Assembly: GCA_949357655.1 (NCBI GenBank)
Contig: CASHTG010000001.1
Coordinates: 1,612,001-1,676,000, forward strand
Direction of reading: 5' to 3'
DNA: 64,000 nucleotides
From: Parascedosporium putredinis
Lineage: Eukaryota; Ascomycota; Sordariomycetes; Microascales; Microascaceae
Part shown: piece after piece, positions 22,384 to 33,622 of the stretch
How the letters are laid out: every line of letters starts with the position of its first letter
How positions within the stretch are numbered: the stretch's first letter is position 1
The notes under the pieces: generated by a model
Told to the model about the DNA's origin: nothing
The model's input: the letters and a program-made list of their open reading frames with translations, nothing else
Database searches by the model: none
Program-made: the position numbers and the translations under genes

Positions 22384-25300
22384 TTAATCGTCTTCTTCTT
22401 CCGCTTCTACCTTGGACTTGTTGTCCTTGGCCCATTCGCAGATCTTACAGGTGTTGGCCGCCTCCTTGTTGATATCGGGGAATACCAGGTCAAAGACCTC
22501 CGAGTACCAACTCACGGGCTTGCCTTCGATGCCCTCTCTTATGTTCTACAAAGTTCAATACAAGTTAGTATTTCCGGACGAGATCAATAATAGTAGAGTG
22601 AGCTCGGGTTGGGGGAAGGGGAGGAGGGGCATGTTCACTGACCTCTGGTAGTTCCAACCAGTCCGAGAGGTTATCCTTGGGGAATATGATCATTTCACAG
22701 CCTGCACGACGTGCGGCCACGGTCTTTCCCTCAGCCCGCCAATACGGAGAACCTTGCCAGTCAGCGTGATTTCGCCCGTCATGGCAACTGTGGGTACGAT
22801 CGGTGTGTCGAGGGCAAGCGAGATCATCGACGTCGTCATGGTGATACCTGCCGAAGGCCCATCCTTGGGAACCGCACCATCGGGGACGTGGAGGTGCATC
22901 TTCGCCTTCTGGAAGAAGTGATTGTCCGGGAACTGCTTAACCATGAAGGATTTGACGAATGAGTAGGCAATGGTCGAAGACTCCTTCATCACGTTTTTGA
23001 GGTTTCCGGTAATCTCTAGGCCGGGTCGGGTATGCGGCCTCAAGGGGCTCTGCAGGATCGATTCCACGTACAGCGCGGACCCACCGAGCTGCGTCCAGGC
23101 CAGGCCCATGGCAACACCGGCAGGGTTAACGTCGTAGAGCCTGTCAGAGGTGAATACCGGAGGCCCAATGTATTCCGAAAGCCCCTCTGCACCGATGGAG
23201 ACGTGGACGCTGTCGGGGACCTTCAAGGCGCGGGGCGCTTCTGCGGTCTTGGCCGTTGCTTCTCCCGTCGCCGAAGTCAGAGTTTCCGAGTCTACGGTCG
23301 ATTGAGCCGATTCCTTGGGGGCGCTCGGCCGCGGTCGAGCTCTGGGCACTGCTTCCCTCCGCCGTGTCGTGGGCAGCCTCATCTTTGGCGGACTGGAGCT
23401 CGCTGTCCGGCAAGTCCTGGACAATCTTGAGGGCTGCTTTTCTGTACACTTTTTCGATTTGCTTCTTGAGGTTGCGCACGCCCGATTCTCGGCAGTACGA
23501 CTTGATTAGTTCGTGAACGGCATCTTCGGTAAGCTCCACGTCCGCCTCCTTCAATCCCGCCGCTTCTTTGGCCGCGGGAGCGAGATAGCGCTTGGCAATC
23601 GCCATCTTCTCATCCGCCACGTAACCAGACAGGGTGATTAACTCCATGCGGTCGAGGAGGGGCCTGGGAATAGTGTCCGTCATGTTGGCCGTACACACAA
23701 ACAGGACCTTGGACAGGTCTACCGGAACGTCCATGTAGTGATCGAGGAAGGATCCGTTCTGTTCAGGGTCGAGCAGTTCTAGGAGAGCGGACGAAGGGTC
23801 TCCCTGGTATCCCCGGCCAATCTTGTCGATCTCGTCGATGAGGATCAGGGGTTCTCGGTCTGGCATTTCTTGAGGGCTTGAATGACGCGGCCCGGAAGAG
23901 CACCGACATAGGTACGCCTGTGGCCCTTGATCTCGGCAACATCGGTAAGGCCGCCTACGCTGAATCGATAATACTCTCTGTTGAGAGCTCTGGCGATAGA
24001 CTTGCCGATACTAGTCTTTCCGACACCAGGAGGACCGACAAAGCACAGAATCTTGCCCTCGACAGTCCCCCGAAGCTTGCCAACAGCAATAAATTCAAGG
24101 ATACGGTCCTTGACATCTTTAAGACCATAGTGGTCTTCATTGAGGACATCCATGGCGTGGCTGATTCCGAAATTCTCAACACTCCGCTGACCCCAGGGGA
24201 TCTGAGTAAGCCAGTCGAGGTAATTTCTCGTGACGTTGAACTCGGATGCTGCCGTCTCAAGATGGGCCAGCTTGTTGATTTCTTCATCAAAGACCTTGCG
24301 GACCGCTTCGGGCATGGCAAGCTTCTTCGCCCGGTCCTTGAACTTTTCAATCAACTTGTCCTTGCCGTCCGTCTCGAGGCCAAGCTCGCGCCGGATCCCC
24401 TTCATTTGCTCCATCAGCCAGTACTCGCGTTGACGTTTGGTGATCTTGTTCTCGACGTCCTTGCTGATTTTAGACTGGAGCTGGGCGTTCATGAGTTCCT
24501 TTTTCAAGAGAGTGAGAGCTTTGTGCATGCGATCCTCCACGTCCAAACTAGATAGGATCTCCTGGAGCTCAGCCGTCTCACCCGAAGAGACGGCGGCGGC
24601 AAAATCGGCGAGTTTTGCCGGGTCCGCAGTGACATTTCCAGTTTGGCTCATGGAAAACGTAGATATTTGATCACGGAAAAGATTGTTGATAGAAGCGACC
24701 TCCTTGAAAACGTTGACAATCTCGTTCGTAACCGCTCTCACAAAGGGACTTTTGGGATCGTACGGCTCCTCGCTAAGGTTTTCGACGTTGACAAGGCTGA
24801 CGGGATACTTCTTTAAGAAGCTCGTGGGTTCGTACTGCTGGTTAGGATCGGGCTTGGGGACGACGGCGGACTCTTCGAAGCTGGCAACAACATCGCCCTT
24901 AGGCTCTTCTGCCTCCACCACCTTTTGCGGAATGGGTTCGGGCACCGGTGGCAGGGCGGCAGTATCGGTCTTCTTCGCGTCGGTCGTGGTGGTGGTGGTA
25001 GTGGTGGTGGTAGGGGGATTAGGCTAGAGAGGCGGATACGACGGTGAGGATAAAGAATGGCAGTGATGCCTCCATCTTGGCCATGGATGGGGAAGGCACT
25101 GGTGATTTGTGCGAAAACACCAACGTCGTAAACATCATCCACGTTCCGTATTACATCAGCATCCTTGGTCTCATCCTTGAAGAGGAAGGTGCCCACATAA
25201 GGCTGGCCGCGCTTGATCATCTCGGTGATGGCGTTCGCGACATCCGGGTCTTTGATGGTTATGGCTTTGTAAAACCCGGGGAACAACGGCCGCTTCGTGA

Positions 25301-25837
25301 TGGGAAGAGCGAGAACCTGCGGATAGACCTCGGGGACGACGGGCTTTTGAAGACCTTTTTCCGCGCCCTTCTTGCCCTTCTTGCCACCGTTGTCGGATCC
25401 GTCGCCCGTGCCACCCGTGCCTCCGGCCGAGGACGTCTTAGCATCCTTGGGACCAGTGGCATTTTCATTTTTAGCCGAGGCTACCAGCTCATCGTCCTTG
25501 GGCGACTTGGACTTCTTGTTAGGCTCGTTCGTGGATGCTTCTTCGACAGCTCTGGACTCGTCGGGTTTCGCTTTTCCGTCTTCCTCGTTTCCGGGCTCGA
25601 TTGACTTGTCGAAGAAATCGCGGTCGCCATCTTTGTCGTCCTTCCGCCTAGGGAGTGCGTGGAAAAGGCCGCTAACTGCTGAGGCGAAAGCCGCGTGTGC
25701 GGGAAATGAGGGATACCGGCGGGTTGCGATGTCGTGCGAGCGAGCAATCGAGTCGCGCGGGCCCTCGGTATCCGAGCCAAAGGGTGGACGATGGCCTGTT
25801 TTAGGCATTGCCTAGACAGCTGTGATCGCACGAGCAT
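22384..25837 (-). CDS. pim1: mitochondrial Lon protease, Pim1
   Basis: ATP-dependent AAA+ serine protease of the mitochondrial matrix. The start at 25837 gives a basic, acid-free presequence (MLVRSQLSRQCLKQAIVHPL...). Then a Lys/Asp/Gly-rich linker, the LON substrate-binding N-domain (VLALPITKRPLFPGFYKAI), a coiled-coil segment (YWLMEQMKGIRRELGLE), the AAA+ module with Walker A GPPGVGKTSIGKS and Walker B ILIDEIDKIG, and the S16 protease domain with catalytic Ser in PKDGPSAGITM and catalytic Lys in TGEITLTGKVLRIGG. The C-terminus is acidic (EAEEEDD). One intron, 22546-22642. Indels: about 25645 (short), ggggg 25013-25017 (short), gggg 23848-23851 (short, just before Walker B), ggggg 23317-23321 (one too many), about 22721-22727 (short). 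Corrected length 1119 aa, normal for fungal Pim1. Confidence 0.96.
24983..25012 (-). repeat. ACC-type triplet repeat inside lon (poly-Thr)
   Basis: A GGT/AGT triplet tract on the + strand encodes a run of about nine threonines on the lon strand, immediately beside the 25013-25017 G-run where the frame breaks. Such a tract is likely to vary in length between isolates. Confidence 0.8.
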
Positions 25838-27875
25838 GTTGCGGATCGCGCTTTAGCTGGTGACAGCCGCCAAAGCGAGGCTAAACCGTGCCGCTCGAGG
25901 CAGAAGAGAAAACGCGCTCTCAGCTGGTGTCGTCGAGGGGGAGGGAGGAGAAGGGCTTTGGCAATGGTGTCGAGGGTAAAGAGGGATCAAGGAATAAGCG
26001 GCCCAGCTCTTGACTGGCAAACCACCCGAATTAGCTAGGATGTGATTTATAAGAAGACTGTTCAAAGTGGAGGTGGTTTTTTCTTTCTCCACTGAACCTC
26101 GTAGAAACATTTGGGGCAAGAGCTTCGTTAAAATGATAGCGTAAGCAGGGAGTTTTTTCCGCATGGCTCGAGCTCGGAATATCCTCGGAAGGCCGACTTT
26201 TACCTTTCGACCACAGAAAGCTCATGCTCCAAACAGAGAGTGCATGCGAAACCGGCGGCGAGCTGCTTGCACATCGATCCATGCCAGTTGTTCCTCGCTG
26301 ATTCCAATTTGAAGGCAGACGTTTATTCACCCGGCCGAAGCTCCTTGCGGGAAGAGACGCTAGTCAGGATGATGCATTCCGGTAGTCTGCCTGCAAGAAT
26401 TGAGACAGCTCCTGTTCTTGTCACCTCCCTAAAACAGAAGCAGAATGAGAAAACCTCCTCCCAACAAAGATAGGATTGCCCTGCTCGGCTAGAGGCAAAG
26501 GTGGCGGCCAGTTTGTGCAAAGTTCTAAAGGGACATGGACTACGAAGGTATCTTACAGCTAGTTCTGCTGAACTCGGTTGGGCTTATCCACCCAAGAGAG
26601 GCACACGCACACTATTAGACGAGAACCGCAATGGCGCAGGCCTAGCGTTGGAGCACCAAATCCACAGAGCTACCGCCCTTCACAGGCTTCAGCTCCTTAC
26701 ATGTAGACACCGGAAGGCATAGATCCATCGGATCTACACCCGCCGCGAAGCTAGGGGGCTCGGATGGTTCCCATACACTGCAGTTGGAGAGAAAAACGAT
26801 GGGGGATCCAGCTCAGGTTCAAAGACGGGGAGATGAGCTTGCGCCTCGTACCAAGCGAAGTCAGGCTACAAGCACAAGTAAACCCGAAGAATCCGGCCCG
26901 ATGCTACGACGGCAAGCATTTGACGGGCTGAAGGGCAACGCAATGCTATGATTTCCAAGTCCCAGCCTGAGGGATCTCTATCAAGAACAGCAAAAGTGTG
27001 GTGGTAATAGGAGTGAAGTATTTTCAATTATCACCCACACCATCAAGGGACCACGACAAAAAAGGACGGTCATCACCAAAGTAAAGCTGAGGGGTCATTC
27101 ATGCCCTACCAATTATTCCCGATGAATCTTCCGAGTTGACCGGATGATGTACATCGATAGATGTATACGCAGCCTACCAGCGACGCCCGCCCTAATAAAA
27201 GCGGACTCGACGATGGCGGGGGCGAAGAACCTAAAGTGTAGCTCTCCAAGTTCAAAGCCATTAGATCGATCCATCAATCCAATGCCACAGCGAAGGGGAA
27301 GAAGGCCCATGCCACCCCACCTGGCCTGTCACCTTGGTGAGCCAGCGCAGCAGTCCTCCGGAATGCCATAAATGGGGTCACTTTGGGCGGAGGAATCCAT
27401 CAAGAAAGCAACTTCATCACATCTCCGACCCGTAGGTGCAATCTATTCCAGTCGGGTTGCGGTTTTCACGTTGCTTTCCTCGAGACAGGTATGTATTAAA
27501 AGCAGCGGCCGTCGCCCTCTTGTCCACTCAGACTTGGGTCGAGGGAATAAACATCCTCTCTTGCCCGTCCTTTTTTCTCTCTCCTCTTTCTTTTACTGCC
27601 CCGCGTCGCCCCTCCCATCATCCATATATCCATTGGATATATATACATAGCACTTACACCCCCGCCCCCTCACGAAAGCTGTGGCACATGCTCTTTGACA
27701 GAAACCACTTGGGAATTTTCCTGATTCTAGCCTTGGCTACCCGCAGACAGTGCAACCAAAGCCACGACAAGCATAGAGTCGCCTTGCCTGTGCATTGCAT
27801 CCAGCCGCATTCCGCACTGCACCTTTGCTTTGACGACACCAGTCTTTTTACCAGCCTTATCAACGGTTCGCCATC
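25838..27875. other. divergent intergenic region lon / small unknown gene
   Basis: Two kilobases between divergent starts. No supported gene. It ends with pyrimidine-rich sequence (about 27555-27620) in front of the 27876 start. I see no unambiguous heat-shock element near lon by eye. Confidence 0.45.
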
Positions 27876-28503
27876 ATGTCAGCCCCGAGACAGAAGAAGG
27901 ACGTAGCCTCGTCCCTATCGAACCTCTCCTCGGCAACCCTAAGCAAACAAAAGCTAAGTCGACAAAGAAGGTTGCCGACTCCTGGGAAGACGAGGATTTG
28001 TCCTCGGCTCCGAGGAAGAAAATGCTCGCGCAAACCCCAAAGGCAGTGCATCCTTGCCCTCTGCGCCGCCACCAACTCCCACCACCGCATCACACCATGC
28101 GGCGGATCCGTCCTACGTCCCGGACTTCTCATCTGGCAATTACGTTCCCATGTCTCCCGGCGCACCCGACGGCAGGAGGCCCGAGAAAACGGACGCCGTC
28201 GCCCGGCGGATGATCGCCGGGGCACTCGGGGTCAAGGCGCCAAAGCAAACGGAAGAGCAGAAAGCCTATGACCGGGCGATCAAGGAGCAAGCAAGGAAGA
28301 AGAAGGAGGAAGAGAGGGAGGTAGAACGAAAGCGACAGCAGGATGCTGACCAGGCCAAAGCTGCCATGTGGGGGAATAGACTGACTACCCGACAGAGAAA
28401 AGAGAAAGAAAAAAGTTTGCTCTTGGCGATCCCGCAACAAGTTCTCATTCCGTTCTCGTTCGCATCTATTCCTGTCCTTGCCTTTTCCCTTTCCAACGTC
28501 TAA
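27876..28503 (+). CDS. small conserved fungal protein of unknown function
   Basis: I do not recognise a named family, but the protein has clear constraint-like segments: KKVADSWEDEDL near the N-terminus, a Pro/Thr-rich stretch, SYVPDFSSGNYVPMSPG, RRPEKTDAVARRMIAGALG, then a charged helix rich in Lys/Glu/Arg (EEQKAYDRAIKEQARKKKEE) that is a likely coiled coil. Two frame breaks lie in A-runs (about 27947-27950 and 28017-28022), each one base short. The open frame then continues to 28503, but the C-terminal part after 28370 reads like UTR; if the GGGGG at 28370-28374 is also one base short, the protein ends at 28379 after AKAAMWGE, giving 168 aa. Probably a soluble intracellular protein; function unknown. 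Confidence 0.6.
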
Positions 28504-29756
28504 AAGATATCGGATATAGCCCAGTACAAACGCGGGGTTCCCAAGCTTATCGGCGCGTGATCTTCATGTCGGTAGGAACTATTACATTTTTGTTTGGAGT
28601 TCTAGGAAACCACATACGAATCTGCGGTTGGGCCAATTGCCTTGACCCATGACTTGGCCGGAGAGGAAACCCGCCCGTGATGGTGACCACCGAACCCGAA
28701 GCATGCGGGATCGCTTTGGGTAATCCGGTCTGCCTCCCACCACCCGCACGCATCCACTATCACACTCCTTTCTATAACTACCCTTCTATGCCGCCGTACA
28801 AGCTTGGAGCAAGGGTGTCGGTCACCCAAACCTCGACCCCGATCCCGTCTAATTAATTTGGGAAATAAGGTCACAAGGCGTGACCGTGGTAGGAAGCTAT
28901 TTCTGAGGTTTTCTCGCTGCCAGACGACCCGATTTAGTAGATTGGCGAGAGGGTTTGCAACTGGGAGACTGGCAAGAGACATGAACTGTGGACTTAGCTT
29001 CGGTTCGGACGGCTCGATATTGTTAGTTTCGACTTTCTGGTTCGAAGGCGTTCGGCGGGTGGGGAGGCTGCCGGGTCGTTCGTTATCAACGCGGCTTGCC
29101 TTTGGCGAGCATTGGCCCCAAAAACAGAACCTAGGTAGGACCCATTCAATCGACAAATGGTCCATCTACTGTTGATGCTCCCCTTGATACGTCAAGATAG
29201 TGGCATGAAGTGAATGATTAGATACAGCACTGAGGCTAGCGAGTTGGCAACCTCAAAAGCTCAGGACCCTCAGAACTGTGCATCCATTCCATTCTCATCT
29301 CAGCAACATTAGATATTGAGGTATTAGCCAACCTCAAGTTGATATTAATCAGGGGATGCATCCATGGATAGATCTATCTGGATTCATTGAGTCTAGCTCA
29401 TCCGGTTCCCACCAGTGGGTGGATGACGGGTAGTGTGCTGGTCGTGCGCTGTGCTTCAACCAGGTGGCGAGTTGGCCACTGTCTGGTGTGTCAAGAGCGA
29501 TCGTGCACTCCCTGTCCCAGCCAAGGAGATTAATCCCGGCCCGTCGAGCCACCGCGCGCCAACCACTGAACCACTAAAATCTTGCGGTCACAAAATATTG
29601 GTTCTAGTTGGACTTGCACAATTTCCCTTCCGTCCCTGGGCGCAAACTTTGGGGAAGGAAAACACGAGCACTTTCGTCTTGAATTGATTTAACATCAAAG
29701 TTTTCTCCGGGTTATTCCAAAGCGGAAAAGGGGTTGATAGCCTTTGCAACACCTCG
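28504..29756. other. intergenic
   Basis: No supported gene between the small unknown and rrg7. Open frames on the minus strand (e.g. 28602-29165) show no domain and an unstructured composition. Confidence 0.45.
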
Positions 29757-30484
29757 ATGAAACCGTCATCTACCTGGACCCATGGATTTCGCCTGTCCCG
29801 CCTCTCCCGCTTGTCCCTTGACGGCGCGAGGCTGCAAAGCCCATCTCTTCCGCGGCGCCGCGCCGGAAACTCATCATCCCCGGGGCCTCGTCAAACACCC
29901 ACTCTGGCCTGAAGACTTTTCTCAGGTACGCCCAGAAATCTGGCCTCAATCCCAAATCTACCGTATACGTCGGCACCCACTACGAGTACACAGTGGCAGC
30001 GAGCCTAGCCTCGTACGGGTTCTCCTCCAGCGCGTGGGTGGTGCCTCGGACTTCGGCATCGATCTTTAGGAACGTGGCTTCTCCCCTCGTCCGAAGAACC
30101 GTTAAAAACCCTTGTGCAATGTAAAGCGGGAGCTATCGGCCCGCATACTATCCGCGAGCTCGAGGGGGCCTTTGTCGGCGCGCCTATCGGCTGGAGAAGC
30201 CAGGGGTGCTTGGGATCCTGGCTAGCCGGAAGCCGGCGACCAAGGGAGTGGCGGATGCGCTAGCTCGCAGCCGATGGCCCATGGTCTTTGTCTGCTGTTC
30301 GACCGACGGGGTTATATCCCAGGTTCGGTGGAATCATCGGGCAGAGCTGGATGGCCTGGAGGGTCTACATGCGGCGTTGCGCTACACGGAGGACCAGAAG
30401 GCGGCGCCGCACATCGCCCTAACGTGGAAAGGGAAGCCACTCTCAGATATTCCCACGACCGATACAGCTGAGGGAGGTGGATGA
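29757..30484 (+). CDS. rrg7: Rrg7-like mitochondrial protein (DUF2034, PD-(D/E)XK nuclease-like fold)
   Basis: Related to yeast Rrg7, required for respiratory growth and mitochondrial. The start at 29757 opens a Ser/Arg/Leu-rich, nearly acid-free presequence (MKPSSTWTHGFRLSRLSRLS), which is why I prefer it to the later ATG at 29782. Core motifs: STVYVGTHYEYTVAASLASY, RVGGASDFGIDLLGTW and KTLVQCKAG, i.e. the Asp...QxK spacing of restriction-endonuclease-like folds, then IRELEGAFVGAP and ARSRWPMVFV. Frame breaks, all one base short: about 29850-29866, about 30030, TTT at 30064-30066 and GGGG at 30203-30206. Corrected length 243 aa. The catalytic-looking Asp and Lys are retained, but whether the family cuts DNA is not something the sequence shows. 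Confidence 0.78.
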
Positions 30485-31585
30485 ACCCTTTTGCGCAAGC
30501 TTGCACAGGACAGGACGCGCCGCGAAAGCTTAGTGCGCTTTGCTGCGGCCATTCCCCGGGAGCTTTCACATCTCTGTTGCTGGCTCGACCGAGATGGCTT
30601 TTGGGACACATCCATATATCTGTTTAGACGTGCTGGACGGATCGGCAATCTGCTCGGGAACCCCAGTATGAAAGACCAGGTTTAGATTCCAACGGCTATG
30701 ACATCGGAAGATGGGCTAGAGGCAACCATATTGCATCTCCTGGCTTCCCATGCCACTGACGGAACTACGGGGGTTGGGGAGGGTGGGGGTCTTGGGTACA
30801 AAGGTTCAAAAATCTCAAAACTACTACCTAGGATAGGAACTATAGATCGCGTGTCGAAGGGACATCGGGATTAGAGATGATACTGAATAGGGCCAGAGAG
30901 GTGCCGTGTGCGGTAAGCTTCAACAGCAAGCGCCTCAAATCAACCTCGGCCTCTAGAGGGAATGGAAAAAGTGCAAAGGGAGAAGCACCGGATCCAGGAT
31001 TATATAACTCTTGGTTGGTTTTATTGATGCTATGGATCAATTCATGTCAAGATTACTAGGAAGCTACTACATAGAACGGAACAAAGGTATTGAGGTGTCA
31101 AGCTCCTCTCCCTGCACCACGCGATCAGCGCGCAAGTATGAGCAGTGGTCGGATCCTCGGGATCTGTTCTCCGGACATTCGTTCTCTACACTGAAACCTC
31201 GACCTGCAAATCTTCATATTCGTAAAATTTTGTGTTAATGTGGCTGACCAGGATTTTGTTTTATTAGCCATGAAATCGGTCCCGGAGATTTATATTATTA
31301 GTAGGAACTTAGCTCCCACCAGGAAACTCAGCCGGGTCCCAGATTGATTTGGAGAAAATCACCCACACGGAATTTTTCCCCTTGTTCTTTGACAAGGCTG
31401 ATTGATCAACTGCTGAACCCCACCTGCACCTCAAAGAAAGGCTGAACGCACCTCAGCCGCGCGCCTTCTTCAATCTCGCATTTCGTCGTGCCGTCAACAT
31501 TCATCCGCAAGGCAGCAACAAGCTCAACTCCGACCACTCCCCTGTACAATTTCTCCCGTCCGCCAACAACTTCTTATCGGTCACA
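30485..31585. other. intergenic rrg7/med21
   Basis: No supported gene. The middle (about 31000-31330) is more AT-rich than the flanks. The last 150 bases are the med21 leader. Confidence 0.45.
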
Positions 31586-32228
31586 ATGGATAGGCTAACG
31601 CAGTTACAAGATGCTGTTGACCAGGTGAGGAGCTCGCGCGCATCTCCCGACCCCATCCCCCGCAATCCATCTTCCGCGCTCCCTTTCCGCCCCATGCTAG
31701 AGCCATCGATAGCTCTTTTCCTTCCCTGTGCCCGTAGACATCGTACCTCTTTCTAACGTGCATGCAATCTCACCACCAATAGCTCGCTCTCCAATTCGTC
31801 GCGTCAATCCACTTTGCGCATAAACGACACGACCTCAAGAAGCTCGGCCCCACGGACAAAATACGAAGCGTGAAGCAGGAGGAGGAGAAAGAAGGTAAAC
31901 GAAGCCCGTTCCCTCGCCCCTTTTTTCCTTGGTAGAGGTGCTAATGCGGAGATTGATCAAATTCGCAGTCGACCCGCTCCCCGAAGAAGAATTCCGCGCC
32001 GGGCTCACGGAGCTGTCTCAAGACCTCATCGTCAAAGAGCAGCAGATCGAGGTGCTCATATCCACACTGCCGGGGCTGGATAGCAGCGAGCGTGACCAAG
32101 AAAAGTGCATAAAGGAATTGGAGGAGGAACTCAAGGTAGCTGAGGATCAACGGCAGGATGCATTGAGAGAGAAGGAGAGGGTGGTTGGCCAACTCGACAA
32201 GATCCTGAAGACCGTGAGGCGGCCATGA
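31586..32228 (+). CDS. med21: Mediator complex subunit Med21 (Srb7)
   Basis: Small middle-module subunit of Mediator, which bridges activators and RNA polymerase II. The start MDRLTQLQDAVDQ followed by LALQFVASIHF is the Med21 signature; the C-terminal exon encodes a long coiled coil (SQDLIVKEQQIEVLISTLPG through EELKVAEDQRQDALREKERV) that dimerises with Med7. Three exons: 31586-31624, 31783-31894 and 31969-32228; together 411 nt, 136 aa, close to the 140 aa of the yeast protein. This is one of only two genes in the window with no frame break. It is convergent with the pyrimidine nucleotidase gene, 407 bases apart. Confidence 0.93.
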
Positions 32229-32635
32229 TTCTTTCAGCATAGTGTCCGCGACAGGACTTGCTTTCTTGTATTTGCATACCCAGGCGTTTTCCCTCATTAA
32301 TCGGTTTCCGTTTCCCTGCCCTCTCTTTCTTTTCTCTTACAGCATGGAGTTCCATCGGCCCCCGTTTGGAGGATCGGGGTCTTCAGTAGAAGTGTATATA
32401 TCCTTGAAACGAAACTGCTATTATAAGACACAAGACGCACAACTAAACCAAGCCTATTTATGAACCGATCTAGAGTCGCGTATTGACGCTAGCCATACCA
32501 ACGCCTACCGTGTGCGCACATCAAAAGTGCTAGGCCCCATCTGAGAGCCATGTGTTATCTTCTCCTCTACCTCATGCCATTCCCTGACTCTACACTCTGC
32601 ACCTTACGCACTGCCTCGGCAGAATCCAGCCTTTC
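32229..32635. other. convergent 3' flanks of med21 and sdt1-like gene
   Basis: Short convergent spacer with AT-rich sequence near 32390-32465; presumably contains both polyadenylation regions. No gene seen. Confidence 0.5.
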
Positions 32636-33622
32636 CTAAACCCCACCATTTCTAGATTTGAAGAATTGCGGAAATATATCCCGGAGTTGTAGCAAGCTTT
32701 GGATTTGATGCCTACACGCTGGCTTTTCCGGGATTGGTGACCCTTCCTCTAGTAGATGGGCGGTTGACCAGCCAAACTCCTCAGCTTTACTACAGTTCAA
32801 GTACGAGTCGTCTATGCGAACATGTTAGCCTCAACGGGTGGCCAAGACATGGCTGGGCTGGAGCTGGATCGCCAAAACTGAAAGCGCGATTGGAGGTAAG
32901 TGGCACACATACCAACGAAGAAGCAATCCTCCACTCTAGACACCCCCGCTTCTCTCATGCCCTTTTCATACATAAGCCTGTTTGGCTTGCAGATCAGAGG
33001 GGATCGCGAGTAGTCACAGTAGGTTATGCCCTCGAAAAGATCGTCGACCTCGAGGAGCTTAGTGACGCGCTTCCCGTGGTTTATATAGGCATTTGTGAAC
33101 AGCCACATCGTAACCTTGGTCTTGTCTATGTCTTCGAGGAGGCTCCGCAGCTCCGGGTCCGGGACAATGACATCTTCAAGAACGAGGGCGTCGTCTACCT
33201 TGGTGTTGTACTCGAGCGGGTCAATTTGATGATGACGCACGAGTCCTTCGATGGCCAGACCATAATTTTTATAGTACTCACTATGGAGTCTTATGGCTTC
33301 TTCCTCTGGCAGATCCAGGTGCTTCTGGAAGTACTGATCGATGAGAAGCGCCATCCGATCGTGGACCCGCCTGCCTGTATAAAAGGTGGTTAGCTGCATG
33401 GGTTCTCCAGCAGTGCGCATTTGCACAGCGCGCATTGTGTACCGTTGTTCTAGGAAAACCTACTCTTCGAGTATAGGCAGTTGTCAATGTCGCTAATATG
33501 CAACGTTAGCAAGGTGAGCGAGGGGGCAAGGCGCGTGACGCGTGCGTAGAGGAGGCCTACAAGAAAAATACGGGCTTTGTCGACGTGGCACTGTCACCAT
33601 TGCGGTTCTCGTCCGCAGCCAT
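32636..33622 (-). CDS. sdt1: pyrimidine 5'-nucleotidase, Sdt1/Phm8-type HAD hydrolase
   Basis: HAD-family phosphatase that dephosphorylates pyrimidine (and in the Phm8 relatives lysophosphatidate) monophosphates in the cytosol. All four HAD motifs are visible: motif I FFFDIDNCLY (nucleophile Asp), motif II WLFTNAYINHGKRV, motif III Lys in ICKPNRLMYEK, and motif IV FFVDDS. The C-terminus QIQSLLQLRDIFPQFF is typical of the fungal family. Four exons on the minus strand: 33561-33622, 33460-33492, 32913-33370 and 32636-32811; they sum to 729 nt, 242 aa. The 33-nt second exon carries the motif I Asp residues and is too short to be seen as an open frame. No frame break. Start MAADENRNGD at 33622. 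Confidence 0.92.
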
